From contig CM037789.1 of assembly GCA_021229015.1 (NCBI GenBank), forward strand, positions 36,274,469 through 36,338,468: a stretch of DNA of 64,000 nt. The letters are read 5' to 3'. A program made the translations under genes and the position numbers. Shown piece by piece: positions 22,757 to 36,008 of this stretch (the stretch's first letter is position 1; each line of letters starts with the position of its first letter). The DNA comes from Solen grandis. Lineage: Eukaryota; Mollusca; Bivalvia; Adapedonta; Solenidae. A model generated the notes under the pieces. That model was given only the letters and a program-made list of their open reading frames with translations. It was not told the origin of the DNA and searched no databases.

Positions 22757-25700
22757 TTATTATTATTATTAGGACTTTCTGCCTACAGGCAGAAAGTCAT
22801 ATTGGGTTTGTACTGTTTTTTTATTATTCTTCTTCTTCTTATTCTTTTTTTCTTCCTCTTATATTTGTGTTAATTTCGAGGTGTTGCCACTGACTCAGAA
22901 CAATGAAAATTTTATGGCTTATATTTCAAACCATGAGCTTTCAGATGCAATTTTATATTCATACGACGTCATATTACGTCAGATGTGACGTCAGGTGAAA
23001 AAGTTTGTACGCGGTCTACAGCCATTATTTCTGGACCGACTTTCATCAAAATTTCACAAAATGTGTATGTTAGGTTCTAGTTGTGCATCCCTGTGTCCGT
23101 TTGTCAAAATTCGAAAAGTCCATGGTTCTATAGCGAATCCAAGATTCGAACCAAGGTCGTAAATTTTTAAAGGCTTATAAAATCTGTCCTATTTAAGATA
23201 GAAAGTTGATATTTAGTCAGTATATAGGTCTCTAGAAGTTTTAAACATATTTATGAAAATAAATTTCATATGACGTCACGTGACGTCATTATATGATAAT
23301 GTATTTCTAATATTAACAAGAATATTTCTATATGTTGAAATTGTCGAAGGGCAATGAAAATTTAATGACACATGCTTCAAAGGCTGAATTTTTGATTTCT
23401 ATAATCTTCATATGCCTATGACGTCATATGACGTCACACTTGAAATATGCAACAAAAGTTTGTACGCGGTCTACAGCCATTGTTTATGAACCGATTTTCA
23501 TCAAATTTTCACAGATTGTGTATATTAAGTTCTAGTTGTGCATCTCGGTGTCCGTTTTTCAAAATTCGAAAAGTCCATGGTTCTATAGCGAATTCAAGAT
23601 TCGAACCAAGGTCGTAAATTTTTAAATGCTTATAAAATCGGATTTATTTGAGATAGAAAAGTGATATTGGGTCAGTGTATAGGCCTCTGGGAGTCTTAAA
23701 CATTTTGTGAAAATAAACGTCACATGACGTCACTTGACGTCATTATATGATAATGTATTTCTAATATTAATAAGAGTATTTCTATATGTTGAAATTGTCG
23801 AAGTGCAATGAAAATTTAATGACAAATGATTCAGATGCTGAAATTTCGATTTCAATGATTTTCAGAAGCCTATGACGTCATATGACGTCACATTTGAAAT
23901 TGACTACGAAAGTTTGTACACGGTCCAGAGCCATTATTAATGGGCCGATTTTTATCAAATTTTCACAGAATGTGTATATTACGTTCTTATTGTGTATACC
24001 TGTGTCCGTTTTTCAAAATTCAAAAAGTCCAAGCATCTATGGCGGATCCAAGATTCGAACCAAGGACGTCAATTTTTAAATGCTTATAAAAACTGTCCTA
24101 TTTGAGATAGAAAGTTGAAATTTTGTCAGTTAGTAGGTCTCTGGGTGTCTAACAATTATGTGAAAATAAACGTCATATGACGTCACGTGACGTCATTTTT
24201 TATCATTATTATTCTTTTCTTCTTCCTAACTAAACGCTTATTATAATATGTTGCAATAGTCCTAGGACCATGAAATTTGTATGGGTTATTAGTGATGTGA
24301 GGAAATTTTGTTTTCAATGATTGTCAGCAGCCTATGACGTCACATGACGATACAGCTAAAAATAGTGAAAAATGGTGTTTGCGCTCTACAGCCGTCATTT
24401 TTAGTCGGATTTTCTTCAAATTTTCACAGATGGTACATCTTGTAACTAAGGTGTGAATAGTTTGTCAGCTAACCGAAATTCCGAAAGGCCGATGTTCTGT
24501 GGCTTAAATAAGATTCGAACATAGGACCGAAAATTTCATTTTAGGATTAAAGAGCTTCAGGATGAGATAGAAAGTTGAAACTTACACAGTTTGCAGTTTT
24601 GCAGAATTTCTACAAATATTTTGAGTCGTGACGTCATATGACGTCATGTGACGTCATAGGCATACTTCTTAATTTTCATTTTAGGGCAATGATTTCGACA
24701 TGATGCCAGTTGTTCAGAATAATGAAAATTTCAGAGTCACGAGAGTAAAGTATTCGCTTTTTAACAAAAGCATCTTCAGTACCCTATGACGCCATATGAC
24801 GTCACAGCTAAAAATAGTGAAAAATGGTGTTCGCGCTCTACAACCGTCATTTATGGTCGGATTTTCTTCAAATTTTCACAGATGGTACATCTTGAATCAA
24901 AGGTGTGTATATCCTGTCAGCTAACCGAAATTCCGAAAGACCAAAGTTCTGTGGCTTAAATAATATTCGAACATAGGACCGAAAATTTCATTTTAGGATT
25001 AAAGAGCTTCAGGATGAGATAGAAAGTTGAAACTAGCACAGTTTGCAGTTCTGCAGAATTTCTACATATATTTTGAGTCTTGACGTCATATGACGTCATG
25101 TGACGTCATAAGCATACTTCTTAATTTTCATTTTAAGGCAATGATTTTGACCTGATGCCAGTTGTTCAGAATAATGAAAATTTCAGAGTTACGACAGTAA
25201 AGTATGCGCTTTTGAACAAAAGAATTTTCAGCACCCTGTGACGTCATGTGACGTCAAAGCTAAAAGAAGTCCATACGAAAAAAAAAAAAAAATAAGTAAA
25301 AGGTAGAGAATTTAATATATAGTCTTTCTAACGGAATAAATCTTAATATTTTCCAATTTTAGCAGAAAGTCCTATCATTCGTATCAACGAATGAAATCTA
25401 GTTATTATTATTCTTTTCTTCCTCAAGGATTTTCATATGTTGCCATCGTCCTAGGAGAATGAAATTTCGATGGCATATTATTCATATGCGTAATTAAAAA
25501 ATTCTATAATTATCAAATGCCTATGACGTCATTATGACGTCACACTTGGCAATTGCTACAAAGGTTTGTACGCGGTCCAGAGCGATAATTAATAAACCGA
25601 TTTTTATCAAATTTTCACAGAATGTGTATATTAAGTTCTAGTTGTGCATCTCGGTGTCCGTTTTTCAAAATTCGAAAAGCCCAAGGTTCTATGGCGAATG

Positions 25701-28700
25701 CAAGATTCAAACCAAGGACGTCAAATTGATAAATGCTCATAAAATCGTCCCTAAATGAGACAGAAGGTTGATATTTTGTCAGTATATAGATCTCCGATAG
25801 ATTTAAATATTTTGTGAAAATGGACGTCTTGTGACGTCATATGACGTCATCAAATTTCTAATTTTTAAACACATAATTTTATATGTTACTATGGTCCAAG
25901 GACAATGAAATTTTGATGTCATATTCTCCAAAAGATGTTATTTTGATTTCTATGATTTTCATATCTCTATGACGTCATATGACGTCGCAGATGAAATAAG
26001 CTACAAAAGTTTGTACGCGGTCCTAAGCCATTATTAATGAACCGATTTTCATCAAATTTTCACAGAATGTGTATATTAAGTTCTAGTTGTGCATTCCGGT
26101 GTCCGTTTTTCAAAATTCGAAAAGTCCATGGTTCTATAGCGATTCCAAGATTCGAACCAAGGTCGTAAATTTTCAAATTCTTATAAAATCGGTCCTATTT
26201 GAGATAGAAAGATGATATTGGGTCAGTATATAGGTCTCTGGGAGTCTTAAACATTTTGTGAAAATAAATGTCATATGACGTCACGTGACGTCATTATATG
26301 ATAATGAATCTTTAATTCTAACAAGATTATTTCTATATGTTGAAATATTTGAAGGGCAATTAAAATTTAAAGCCGCATGCTTCAGATGCTGAAATTTCGA
26401 TTTCAATGATTTTCAGAAGCCTATGACGTCATATGACGTCACATTTGAAATTGACTAAGAAAGTTGTACACGGTCCAGAGCCATTATTAATGGGCCGATT
26501 TTTATCAAATTTTCACAGAATGTGTATATTAAGTTCTTATTGTGTATACCGGTGTCCGTTTTTCAAAATTCGAAAAGTCCAAGGTTCTATAGTGAATTCA
26601 AGATTCGAACCAAGGTCGTAAATTTTTAAATGCTTATAAAATCAGTTCTATTTGAGATAGAAAAGAGATATTTGGTCAGTATATAGGTCTCTGGGAGTTT
26701 TAAACATTTTGTGAAAATAAACGTCATATGACGTCACGTGACGTCATTTTATTATTATTATTATTCTTTTCTTCTTCCTAACTAAACGTTTATTTTAATA
26801 TGTTGCAATAGTCCTAGGACGATGAAATTTTTATGGGTTATTAGGCACGTGAGGAAATTTTAATTTCAATTATTGTCAGCACCTATGACGTCACATGACG
26901 TCACAACTAAAAACAGTGAAAAATGGTGTTCGCGCTCTACTGCTGCCATTTATGATCAGATTTTCTTCAAATTTATACAGATGGTACATCTTGAAACTAA
27001 GGTGTAAATATTTTGTCAGCTAACCATAATTCCGAAAAACCGAAGTATTGTGGCTGAAATAAGATTCGAACATAGGACCAAAAATTTTATTTTAGGGTTA
27101 AAGTATTTCGGAATGAGATAGAAAGTTGAAACTTACACAGTTTGCAGTTCTGCATAATTTCTTAATATATTTTGAATGGTGACGTCATATGACGTCATAA
27201 ACATACTACTACTACTTTTTTTTCTTTCTTCGTAACTAAAGGCTTATTTTACGCGGAATATAATGTCAGTTGTTCAGCATGAACATGAAATACTACCAGA
27301 GGTGAGTCATTACATGAAACTTCTATCTCCTGCTTTTTGCATTAACGCAGGTTGCAGAAAGTCCTATCATTCGTTTAGACGAATGACATCTAGTTCTTCT
27401 TCTTATTATTCTTTTTTTCTTCCTCTTATATTTGTGTTAATTTCGATATGTTGCCAGTGACTCAGAACAATAAAAATTTTATGGCATATATTTCAAACCA
27501 TGAGCTTCCGGATGCAATGAATATCATATTTATATAACGTCACATAACGTCAGATTTGACGTCAGGTGAAAAAGTTTGTACGCGGTCTACAGCCATTATT
27601 TCTGGACCGATTTTTATCAATATTTCACAGAATGTGTATGTTAGGCTCTAGTTGTGCCTTCCGGTGTCGGTTTTTCAAAATTCGAAAAGACAATGGTTCT
27701 ATGGCGAATCCAAGATTCGAACCATTGACGTCAAATTTCAAATGCGTATAAAATCGCTTACAAATGAGCTAGAAAGATGATATTTGGACAGAATATAAAT
27801 CTCAAGGGTTACTTTACATCCTCCGAAGATGAACGTCATATGACGTCATATGACGTCATGAGGTGAAAGGTAATTTCTAATATTTACGTGTTAATTTTTA
27901 TATGTTGTACAAGTCCGAGCATCTTGAAAATTTAATAGCATATGCTTCAGATAGAACTGTTTGCATTTCAATAACTTTCATTTGACTATGACGTGCTTTG
28001 ACGTCAAACCTGACGTCGTCTAAAAATGTTTGTGCGCGGTCTACAGCCATTATTTCTGGGCCGATTTTCATGCAAATTTAACAGAATGCGTATGTTATGC
28101 TCTAGTTGTGCCTTCCGGTGTCCGCTATTCAAAATTCGAAAATGCAATAGTTCTATGGCGAATCCAAGATTCGAACCATTGACGTCAAATTTCAAATGCG
28201 TATAAAATCGCTTACAAATGAGCTAGAAAGATGATATTTGGACAGAATATAAATCTCATGGTCATAGGTGAAAGGTAATTTCTAAATTTTATGTGTTAAT
28301 TTTTATATGTTGTTTACGTCCGAGCACCTTGAAAATTTAATAGCATATGCTTCAGATAGAACTGTTTCCATTTCAATAATTTTCATTTGACTATGACATG
28401 TTTTGACGTCAAACTTGACGTCGTCTAAAAATGCTTGTACGCGGTCTACAGCCATTATTTCTGGGCCGATTTTCATTAATATTTCACAGAATGTGTATAT
28501 TAGAGTCTAGTTGTACATTCTGGTGTCCGTTTTTCCAAATTCGAAAATGCAAAGGTTTTATGGCGGACCCAAAATTCGAACCATTGACGTCAAATTTCAA
28601 ATACGTATAAAATCGTTTCCAGATGAGTTAGAAATATATTATATTTGGATAGTATATAAGTCTCCAAGAGTGCTTTACATTCTATGAAGATGAACGTCAC

Positions 28701-31700
28701 ATGACGTCATATGACGTCATAAGGTCAAAAATAATTTCTGATATATACGCGTTAATTTAAATATGTTGTTTACTTCCCAGGACCATAGAAATCTAATGGT
28801 ATGTACATCAATCCATGTGCTTTAGAATGCAATGTAATTCATATTAATGTGACGTTATATCGCGTCAGATTTGACGTCAGGACAAAAAGGTTTTACGCGG
28901 TGTACAGCCATTATTTTTGGACCGATTTTCATCAAAATTTCACAGAATGTATATGTAACGCTCTATATGTGTATCCTGGGTCCCTTTTTACAAATTCGAA
29001 AAAGCAATGGTTCTATGGCGAATCCAAGTTTCGAAACATTGACGTCAAATTTCAAATACATATAAAATTGCTTCTAGATGATTTAGAAAGTTGATATTTG
29101 GACTGAATATTAGTCATTGAGACTTACTCATTTTCTGTGAGGATTAACGTCATTTGACGTCATAAGGTCAGAAAGAATGTTAATATATCTACGCGTTAAT
29201 TTCTATATGTTGCAAAGTTGTAAGGAGCATGAAAAAATTACTTGATATATTCAAGATACTTAATATTTCATTTCACTGATTTTCTTATGCCTATGACGTC
29301 ACATGACATCAAACTTGACGTTGTCTACACAAGCTTTTACGCAGTCTTCGGCAATTATTACAGGATGAAATTCGAATTGTAATTTGATTTGTAACATAGA
29401 TTATAAAAATAGTCCAAGTTAAATAAATCGATATAAAAAATGATTTTCAGTTACTTTTGCCATATCCTCCAAGTTAAACGGTCATATTTTTCAAAGTTTA
29501 TTTAAGTTATGGCCATACAAAAGCAAGTTATAGGCTGGAATTTCATATCCTTTTACTTTTTTAGCTTTTAAGTATTTGACAAATGTAGCAGAAAGTCCTA
29601 TCATTCGTATCAACGAATGAAATCTAGTTATTATTATTATTATTATTATTCCTTTTTTTCCAACCAAATCTAAGAGTTAATTTCGGTAAGTTGTCAGTGT
29701 CTAAGCAACATGAAAATTAAATTGCCTCGACAAAAACTTATAAATTTTTAAATTCAATAATTTTTAATTTTCAATGACGTCAATTGACGTCAGACTTGAC
29801 GTCAGCTTCAAAAGTTTGTTCGCGCTCTAGAGCCTCTATTTTTTGATATTTTATCTTGATATTTTCACAGAAGATGTATGTTATGATGTAGATGTGCACC
29901 TTATCTTTCAAATTTTTAAATTCGAAAAATTTAAGAATTTATGGCAAAACCGAGTTTCGAACTTTGGTCCTAAAACTATTATTTAATGTTACAGAGGCTA
30001 CTGATGAGATAGAAGCATGAAAATTGGACAGCTTATTGGCCCAGAGGTCTACTTTCTTTTCTCTGAAAGATTTCCTTTTAAGTCACGTGGTTATGACGTC
30101 ATTTAATGGACAAAATCCTATTTTTTCAAAGATTTCTCTCGCTCTGGCATCATACATTTTGAGTCAATTTTAATGAAATTGAAATTGCAGCGATAAAAAA
30201 GTATCTTTTTATACATTCAATCATTTTCAATTTTCATTGGCGTCATATGACGTCAGATTTGACGTCAGCTTCAAAAGTTTGTTCGCGCTCTACAGCCTTC
30301 AATATAGGTCCGATTATCTTGATATTTTTACAAAAGATGTATTTTAGGATGTAGATGTCCACCTTGGCATTCAAATTGCCAAATTCGAAAAGATTAAGAT
30401 TTTATGGCAATACCGAGTTTCGAACTTTGGTCAAAAATTAAATTTAAATGTTACAAAGCCCCCTGATGCGTTACAAGCATGAAAATTGGACAGCTTATCG
30501 GCATAAAAGTTTACGTTCTATTTTCTGAATGAATTTCTCTTTAGTCATGTGGTTATGACGTCATCAAAAAGACAAAAAAACATGTCTCTTTAAAGATTTC
30601 TTTCGCTCCGTTATCATGAATTTAAAGTCAATCTTAATTATATCTTCAGAATTGATAGAGTTAAAATTGAAGTGATGCATACTGCAAGAAATGTTTGTTT
30701 TGTCACGTGATTATGACGTCATGCATACTTAAACAATAATTATTTTGAAAAATTATATAAAATCGCCAATTAGACCAATGAACTTAACTTTTCAAACATG
30801 TAGAAACTTAGTACGTTCATAAGGTCTTGAAAATTTCAAGTGATTACGTCATCAAACATGGCAGTTATTCATGTTTGATGGTATGCCTGCTTGAAAATGT
30901 GAAAACAAACCTGTTCGCATTCTCGAAGATACTTTTTTTTTCTTGATTAATAGAACGTTAGCTGAACATGTCCTTGCAAAAAAGATATTTTTCTTTAGTC
31001 ACTTGATTTTGACGTCGTCAAAATATAAAAAATATTCATTTCAATACGTATTCGCGCTCCAGCGTCATGAGCATTGATGCCAATCTTAAGCATACTTTAT
31101 AGAATTTATGTTGTGTAACTTGTTTATGACAACATTGATTTGTAAGCAAAATATATTAAAAAGATCAAAAGATTGTATATATTAACTTTGAATAAGTAAT
31201 AATGCCGTACCTTAACATGCGCGAAAAGTCCAGAAAATTTCAAGTGATTACGTTTTCAAACATGACTTATTCATGTATTTCGTAGAAGGGCTTATTCATG
31301 GAAATCTATTAATTTGCAGAAAGACATGTAAGTGGTCATTGGGTTGGTTGAGCAAGATCCGATTGTTCTTTTGCAGGAATGAATGCCTGCGTTGAATAGT
31401 GAATTGTGATACGTTTTTGAGTAAATGAGTCGCATTTACGATGAATTAGTATAATTATACTAGAGCCAGAAAACCTTTACGGAAATCTTATTGCATTTGC
31501 TATCACGGCTTTCTGAAAACCTGAAGAAAATGACAAATACATGTATATCTTCCTATCGATTTTTATATTTTCTAAATGTTTAACGGTTTCTTTTTCTAAA
31601 TCTTTAAAAATAAGCAAATATACAAAGCAAAAGAATAGTTGAAAGTTTCAAGACTTTTATATCGTTAATTACATAGAAATAAGAAATTATTTTCATTATT

Positions 31701-32152
31701 TTGCTTTTTTTTTTCTTTTTTACAATTTCAATTGTGGATCAAATTGTAATGAATACATGTTAAGCCATATGCTTACAAAGAAAAAGATATTAAATAAAGA
31801 ATAAAAAAAAATCGATTGAATAACGTAAGAAAAAAAAATCTTGAGGATATTATTATCTTAAAATTTTCCTTTTTTTTTTTGAATGATAGAAAACGGGTGC
31901 ATAATCAAATAAGATCCATATTTATGCTTTCTCAATATCTTCTTAAGAAGAAGAAGAAAAAAAAAAAGATTTAAAGCTTATTTTTGAACATAATCGTAAG
32001 TATGTATTTAAGATAATGATGATTTACGTATTAAATCATACATTATTATGCATCATTATTCCATTTTTTTTGTATTAACTTATAAATTTAATACCTTTGA
32101 AATAAGCAAACGGAAAGCCGCTTCGTTTGTATCTTAAACAAACGACTTCTAG
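22757..32152 (+). mobile_element. Tandem array of four HINE-like Helitron-type elements
   Basis: Four consecutive elements end at 25401, 27393, 29627 and 32152. The first three ends share GCAGAAAGTCCT, a hairpin CATTCGT/ACGAATG, then a short spacer and CTAG, followed by T. The fourth has a variant hairpin CGTTTGT/ACAAACG. CTAG then T with a hairpin just upstream is the classic 3' signature of Helitrons (CTRR-T). The first element also shows a 5' end, AGGACTTTCTGCC near 22768-22780, that is the inverted partner of GCAGAAAGTCCT. Later copies start directly in a TTATTATTCTTTT-type tract and lack it. The cores are diverged monomers of about 450 bp. No Rep/helicase gene is seen, so the elements are non-autonomous. 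Confidence 0.65.
22970..30300 (+). repeat. ~450-bp monomers with TGACGTCA palindromes
   Basis: The conserved phrase TTTGTACGCGGTCTACAGCC (or a variant) recurs about 16 times. Most spacings are 410-480 bases; two longer ones, near 25.4 and 27.4 kb, span the joints between elements. Each monomer carries one or more TGACGTCATATGACGTCA-type palindromes, a GATTCGAACCAAGG phrase and a GATAGAAAGTTGATATT phrase. Small open frames here are shared repeat sequence, not genes. Confidence 0.9.
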
Positions 32153-32823
32153 TTATAATATAGTTTGTGTGTCACCAAAGTGGTGAAACTGTTACTGTTG
32201 AACGCCTCAGCTGTCAGTTGACATCGAATTAATTAATGTAAAGTATAATCAACATTATGTATTGATAAAAAATAAACTTTCATCATATATAGCGGAAATA
32301 TCATTATGCAAATATTTTTATGATGAAAAGGAAAAAAACTCATTATTTGAAGCGAAATTATGTAATTATCGTCATCATATAAATATATTATTTCATGATG
32401 TCAAGGTAGGACTTTATTATAAATAGCGAAAACATCATTATACAAAAGTATTTAAGTATGCCATTTTTCATTACATCAATATATAGATACAAATATATTT
32501 TAGTATGTAATGTTAGTTTTTCATTACATAAAGCTAAACCATCAATACTCAAAGGTCTAATTTTATGATATAGAGGTAAAATTTCAGTATAGGAAGCGAA
32601 AATACTATTATGTTAAGCTCTTTTTATGTTGCAATGGTAGTTTTCAATTTTTGAAAGCAAGAACATCCTAATGTAAAGTCTTATTTAAATATAGAAGTCA
32701 AATTCATTATAATGAAAATGTGTTGGTTATTGTGTATTAGTAATAATCTAATATATGATGGTTAAACTGCATTATATAAAGTGGAGCCCATTTTCTAATG
32801 CCAAAAGCTAGTAATACAAAGGT

Positions 32824-33048
32824 GTGGCTTCATTGTCTTTATGTATGGTAGATGAGATAAGTGTACATGTTGCCAATTTTAAAGATGAATTTCAGAGAAA
32901 AAAAATCGTATGGTACAATGCTTTCTCTATAGAGAATATTGACCTGAACGAACCAATGTCTTTGATGGAAAATACAGTAAAATCAATGAACTCGGAGACA
33001 GAGTCACAATCCGACATCAAAAGCAAAGTGTCGTCCTGGTATACGTGA
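32824..33048 (+). other. Unrecognised short open frame
   Basis: A 74-codon frame with a Glu/Ser/Lys-rich second half and a more protein-like codon mix than the surrounding DNA. It starts among repeat-free A/T-rich sequence. There is no domain, signal peptide or membrane segment, and the stop is followed at once by SINE-like sequence. It could be an exon fragment or chance. Confidence 0.2.
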
Positions 33049-33180
33049 TTTTAACGTCAACATGAAACAGATAAACATGTTAAGTGCTGACTCACTGCGA
33101 TATCCCACCGTAGACAAGTGGCATGACACTACACCTGGTCATATTATTCAGACTCCCGGCCAAAAAGTCCTTGAAGTGAA
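33040..33180 (-). repeat. SINE body relic
   Basis: CACTGCGATATCCCACCG, AAGTGGCATGACACTACACC and CCGGCCAAAAAGTCCTTGA follow, in the same order, the body of the reverse-oriented SINE at 14015-14301. Both ends are lost. Confidence 0.5.
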
Positions 33181-33931
33181 GCTAGCCTTATATACTGAAA
33201 GCAAATTAATATATATATATACCAGTAAAATTTAAAGAATTTAGTATGACGCGGCCAGGGTAAAACATGAAAACAATATGCAACATTTTGCATTTCATAG
33301 TCCCCAAATATATTTATATTTTTCCCCTGAACCTATTTTTTAGAATCGGTATTCTGAAATTTGAAATAGTCATTTTCATCTATAATTATAGATTAATATA
33401 TAAAACCCAATTTATATAAAATACATAATCCATATTTGTAGAAATACATGTATAGCTAATTATAAAACCATTTATAGATTTAGTAAAACGTCAATTTGAA
33501 CATTTAGATTTCTTGAATCTGAGTCTAATATTTACTCAAGAAATTGATTTATAAAGGCTATGCTTGTGACAGAACGATACTATCTGAATTTCCCCTCTGC
33601 AAAACAACATAAAATATAGTTTGCTCTATATCTATGCAAACAAAATGATTGACAGATGCCGTCGACAGATGAAGTTCCGTTATTGAGCCAGTCTTAGGGG
33701 GATCACTAGATTCTTCACTTAAGGACATGTGGTAACTTTAAGGATTTCAATACACATTTCATTAGATACAAATTATACATGTTGTTACATCTTGTAATAT
33801 GTAGTTGCAAATAAAGATATGTTCTGTTCTGTTTTTGTAATTACGGTGTAGATACAAATTACTATATATGACATGTATACATTCACAGCGACGGTACTCT
33901 TGTTTTCTTAATATTGCTATATTTATTTAAA

Positions 33932-34100
33932 CAAGATGTGTTCATAAAACACAAATGACAACCTCCTAGGACAAACCCCTCTGGGCCCCACCCCAGGGGT
34001 CAGATGCAAAATAAATGTCAAATGAAAACGCATCCCTAGTGCAATAAGTAAACAAAATGTCAAATTCATATTATCACTTGATCTTTATTTAAATCATAAT
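33932..34100 (-). repeat. Helentron-type 3' terminus (minus strand), element fragment
   Basis: Read on the minus strand, the sequence ends in a hairpin TGTGTT/AACACA and then TCTTG followed by T. This is the same ending as at 19085 and 53975. The neighbouring GGGCCCCACCCCAGGGGTCA phrase resembles core motifs of the repeat at 40960-42348. The 5' boundary was not found, so the right limit is approximate. Confidence 0.4.
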
Positions 34101-34620
34101 ATCATGCTAATTTCAATTTAATTCCCGCTGGAAGGCACTTTGCATGCAATTGCTTTTTGCTTGCTTAAAACTTGGGAGTCCTATTTCAATGCGCTTATTT
34201 CTTTATTTATTTGCATGTTATGTTCCTTGTTGATAATTGTGCCTAAGATGAAGTAAAGCGTTCAAACTGATCAGGTTTAAAACGAAAACCGAGATGCTGC
34301 TATGCCGTTCTAGTTAATTCATGATTTTTCTTTTGGTCTAGCTATCGGTTTATCTTCATCAGTTCATAAAATCAAGTTTAATATTCATTGTTTAGTTGCT
34401 GTTCAACGTCGACGTAGTTGATAGGGATCAAGTTTTCATATTCAGATGAATTATTTAGTCTACCGAGATCTAACGCCGGTCATAACACCAAATTCACCTC
34501 ATGAAAATGGCCAACTTAAAGCGTGAAATATGAAAAAATAATTGAGCCAATAAGTCATAGAGTGATCAGTAGCGCGAGTTGGTTTCATGGTTATTAAGAC
34601 GCATGACTACTATAACATTC

Positions 34621-34821
34621 TTATTTACTTAAGAGGCTTTTCTGGTAGTGCCGGTTGTACGGTATACAGTTTATGAAAGAAAAGGTTTTAGTTCGACCCA
34701 AAATGGCATAAACCGCGTCAGAGTCCACGTTTTGACTGTAGTAATTTGGGGATGTAGACGACAATGCCATCAGAATGAGAAGTAAAATCATGTCGGTAAT
34801 GTGTACTGTCATGAGAATCAA
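34621..34821 (-). CDS. Possible first exon or small secreted peptide
   Basis: A 66-codon frame. From the second Met the first ~20 residues (TVHITDMILLLILMALSSTS) form a convincing hydrophobic signal-peptide-like start, followed by a polar stretch with Asp, Tyr and Asn. Near the 3' end a weak donor (AAGTAAAT) overlaps the stop region, so this could be the first exon of a longer gene. No domain is recognised. It lies 1.2 kb left of the SMB pseudogene and on the opposite strand. Confidence 0.3.
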   Translation of the reverse strand: MILMTVHITDMILLLILMALSSTSPNYYSQNVDSDAVYAILGRTKTFSFINCIPYNRHYQKSLLSK

Positions 34822-35219
34822 GCGACAAATCTATATTTGAAATAGAATTATTCAAATATTTATCAGTAAAATATTATATTTTAAAACCATATTAGTTGTC
34901 AACAATATTATCGTGTTTTTTCTTATACTTAAGATGATGGGATGAAACTGCTAAATGCAATCGTTGTTGGGAGATGAACATACTGACACAAGTTCTGGAT
35001 TTTTCTCACGATTCCCACATAATATCAAAAGGAAAGAAGCAATGAAATAATGGATAAGATAAATATCATCCTAACATGCTTTTTTTCTATACCGATAATA
35101 ATTTACTATAAACTCTTAAGTGAGGCTGTATGAGGGTAAAAGAATATGTAAGAGAATACACAGTGTAATGATATGTTTTAAATAATTACGCAAGAGCAAC
35201 ATAAAGCAGTCCGATAGCT

Positions 35220-36008
35220 GCACGCCAAATTACAACATCAGTCCAATGAAGGTTAAAATAATTCAATACAATATTAAGCATGTGGTAATAGACTGCAATC
35301 GCAACTACAAAGATGGTAGCACTATCAGCTCCATGCCTAGCATTCATGAAAAAAAAATACTAGAAAGAAATCTGGCTAAATATAAAATGACGCACAGTTT
35401 AACATATTAACATATTAAACATATAAAATATTACATGTGACATAATTGCTTGAATATAAGAAGTTTGTGTATTATTGCCATCGTCGAAGAATAAATGATA
35501 CTTACACGACTTAATCTATTACAAAATTAATAATGCACAAAGTGTGTGCTGTGTTGGTTTGTGATTTTAAACAATACTAATGTATGCTAACGTTGTTGAA
35601 TTTACCAGGTACAAATTGAAATGATATTGCATGATAATTCTACATCATCAGTCCCTTTATAAACAGCAAGAACATGCATATATACGAGTACAAATAAACT
35701 TATTTGTTCACGTGTGCTTATATATGGGTCTATTGTTATGTGTGCATGAATAGGCGTGATGGCATTTGTGTATGCATATGCATGTGTTGTGCTTGTGATG
35801 TCATTAGTTCATGAATGAGTGTGTGTATGTGAGTTGTCACGTGTGCGTGTATGTGCGTGTGGTGTCATGTGTTCTTTCCGAAGCCCGAAATGTTTTTGTT
35901 CAATTTTCGATAATGATTATATAAAAAAAAACCGCTTACATTGACAATACAAATAAAATAATCTTCACTTGCATCCTTTTTACATATACTATGTCCCTTC
36001 AACACTAT
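35220..36008 (+). repeat. Segmental duplication, copy 1, 5' flank of SMB pseudogene
   Basis: The order of motifs matches 56035-56840: TAATAGACTGCAATCGCAAC, GATGGTAGCACT, CATTCATGAAAAAAAAATAC, GCATATGCATGTGTTGTGCT, a GT-rich tract, then CGAAATGTTTTTGTTCAATT. Many substitutions and indels separate the copies, so the duplication is not recent. Confidence 0.8.

Larger units (their letters stand above)
32153..34620. other. Gene-less A/T-rich stretch
   Basis: No confident exon is seen. It contains an unrecognised open frame (32824-33048), a SINE relic (about 33040-33180) and the 3' terminus of a minus-strand repeat element at 33932, each listed separately. Confidence 0.5.

Noticed and set aside
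22470..29094. Many short frames within the 450-bp monomers
   Set aside because: The same frames recur with the repeat unit and include palindromic CRE sites. They are repeat-derived.
22757..32152. CRISPR-like repeat array
   Set aside because: Units are about 450 bp and diverged, without short constant repeats and unique spacers, and the host is clearly eukaryotic.
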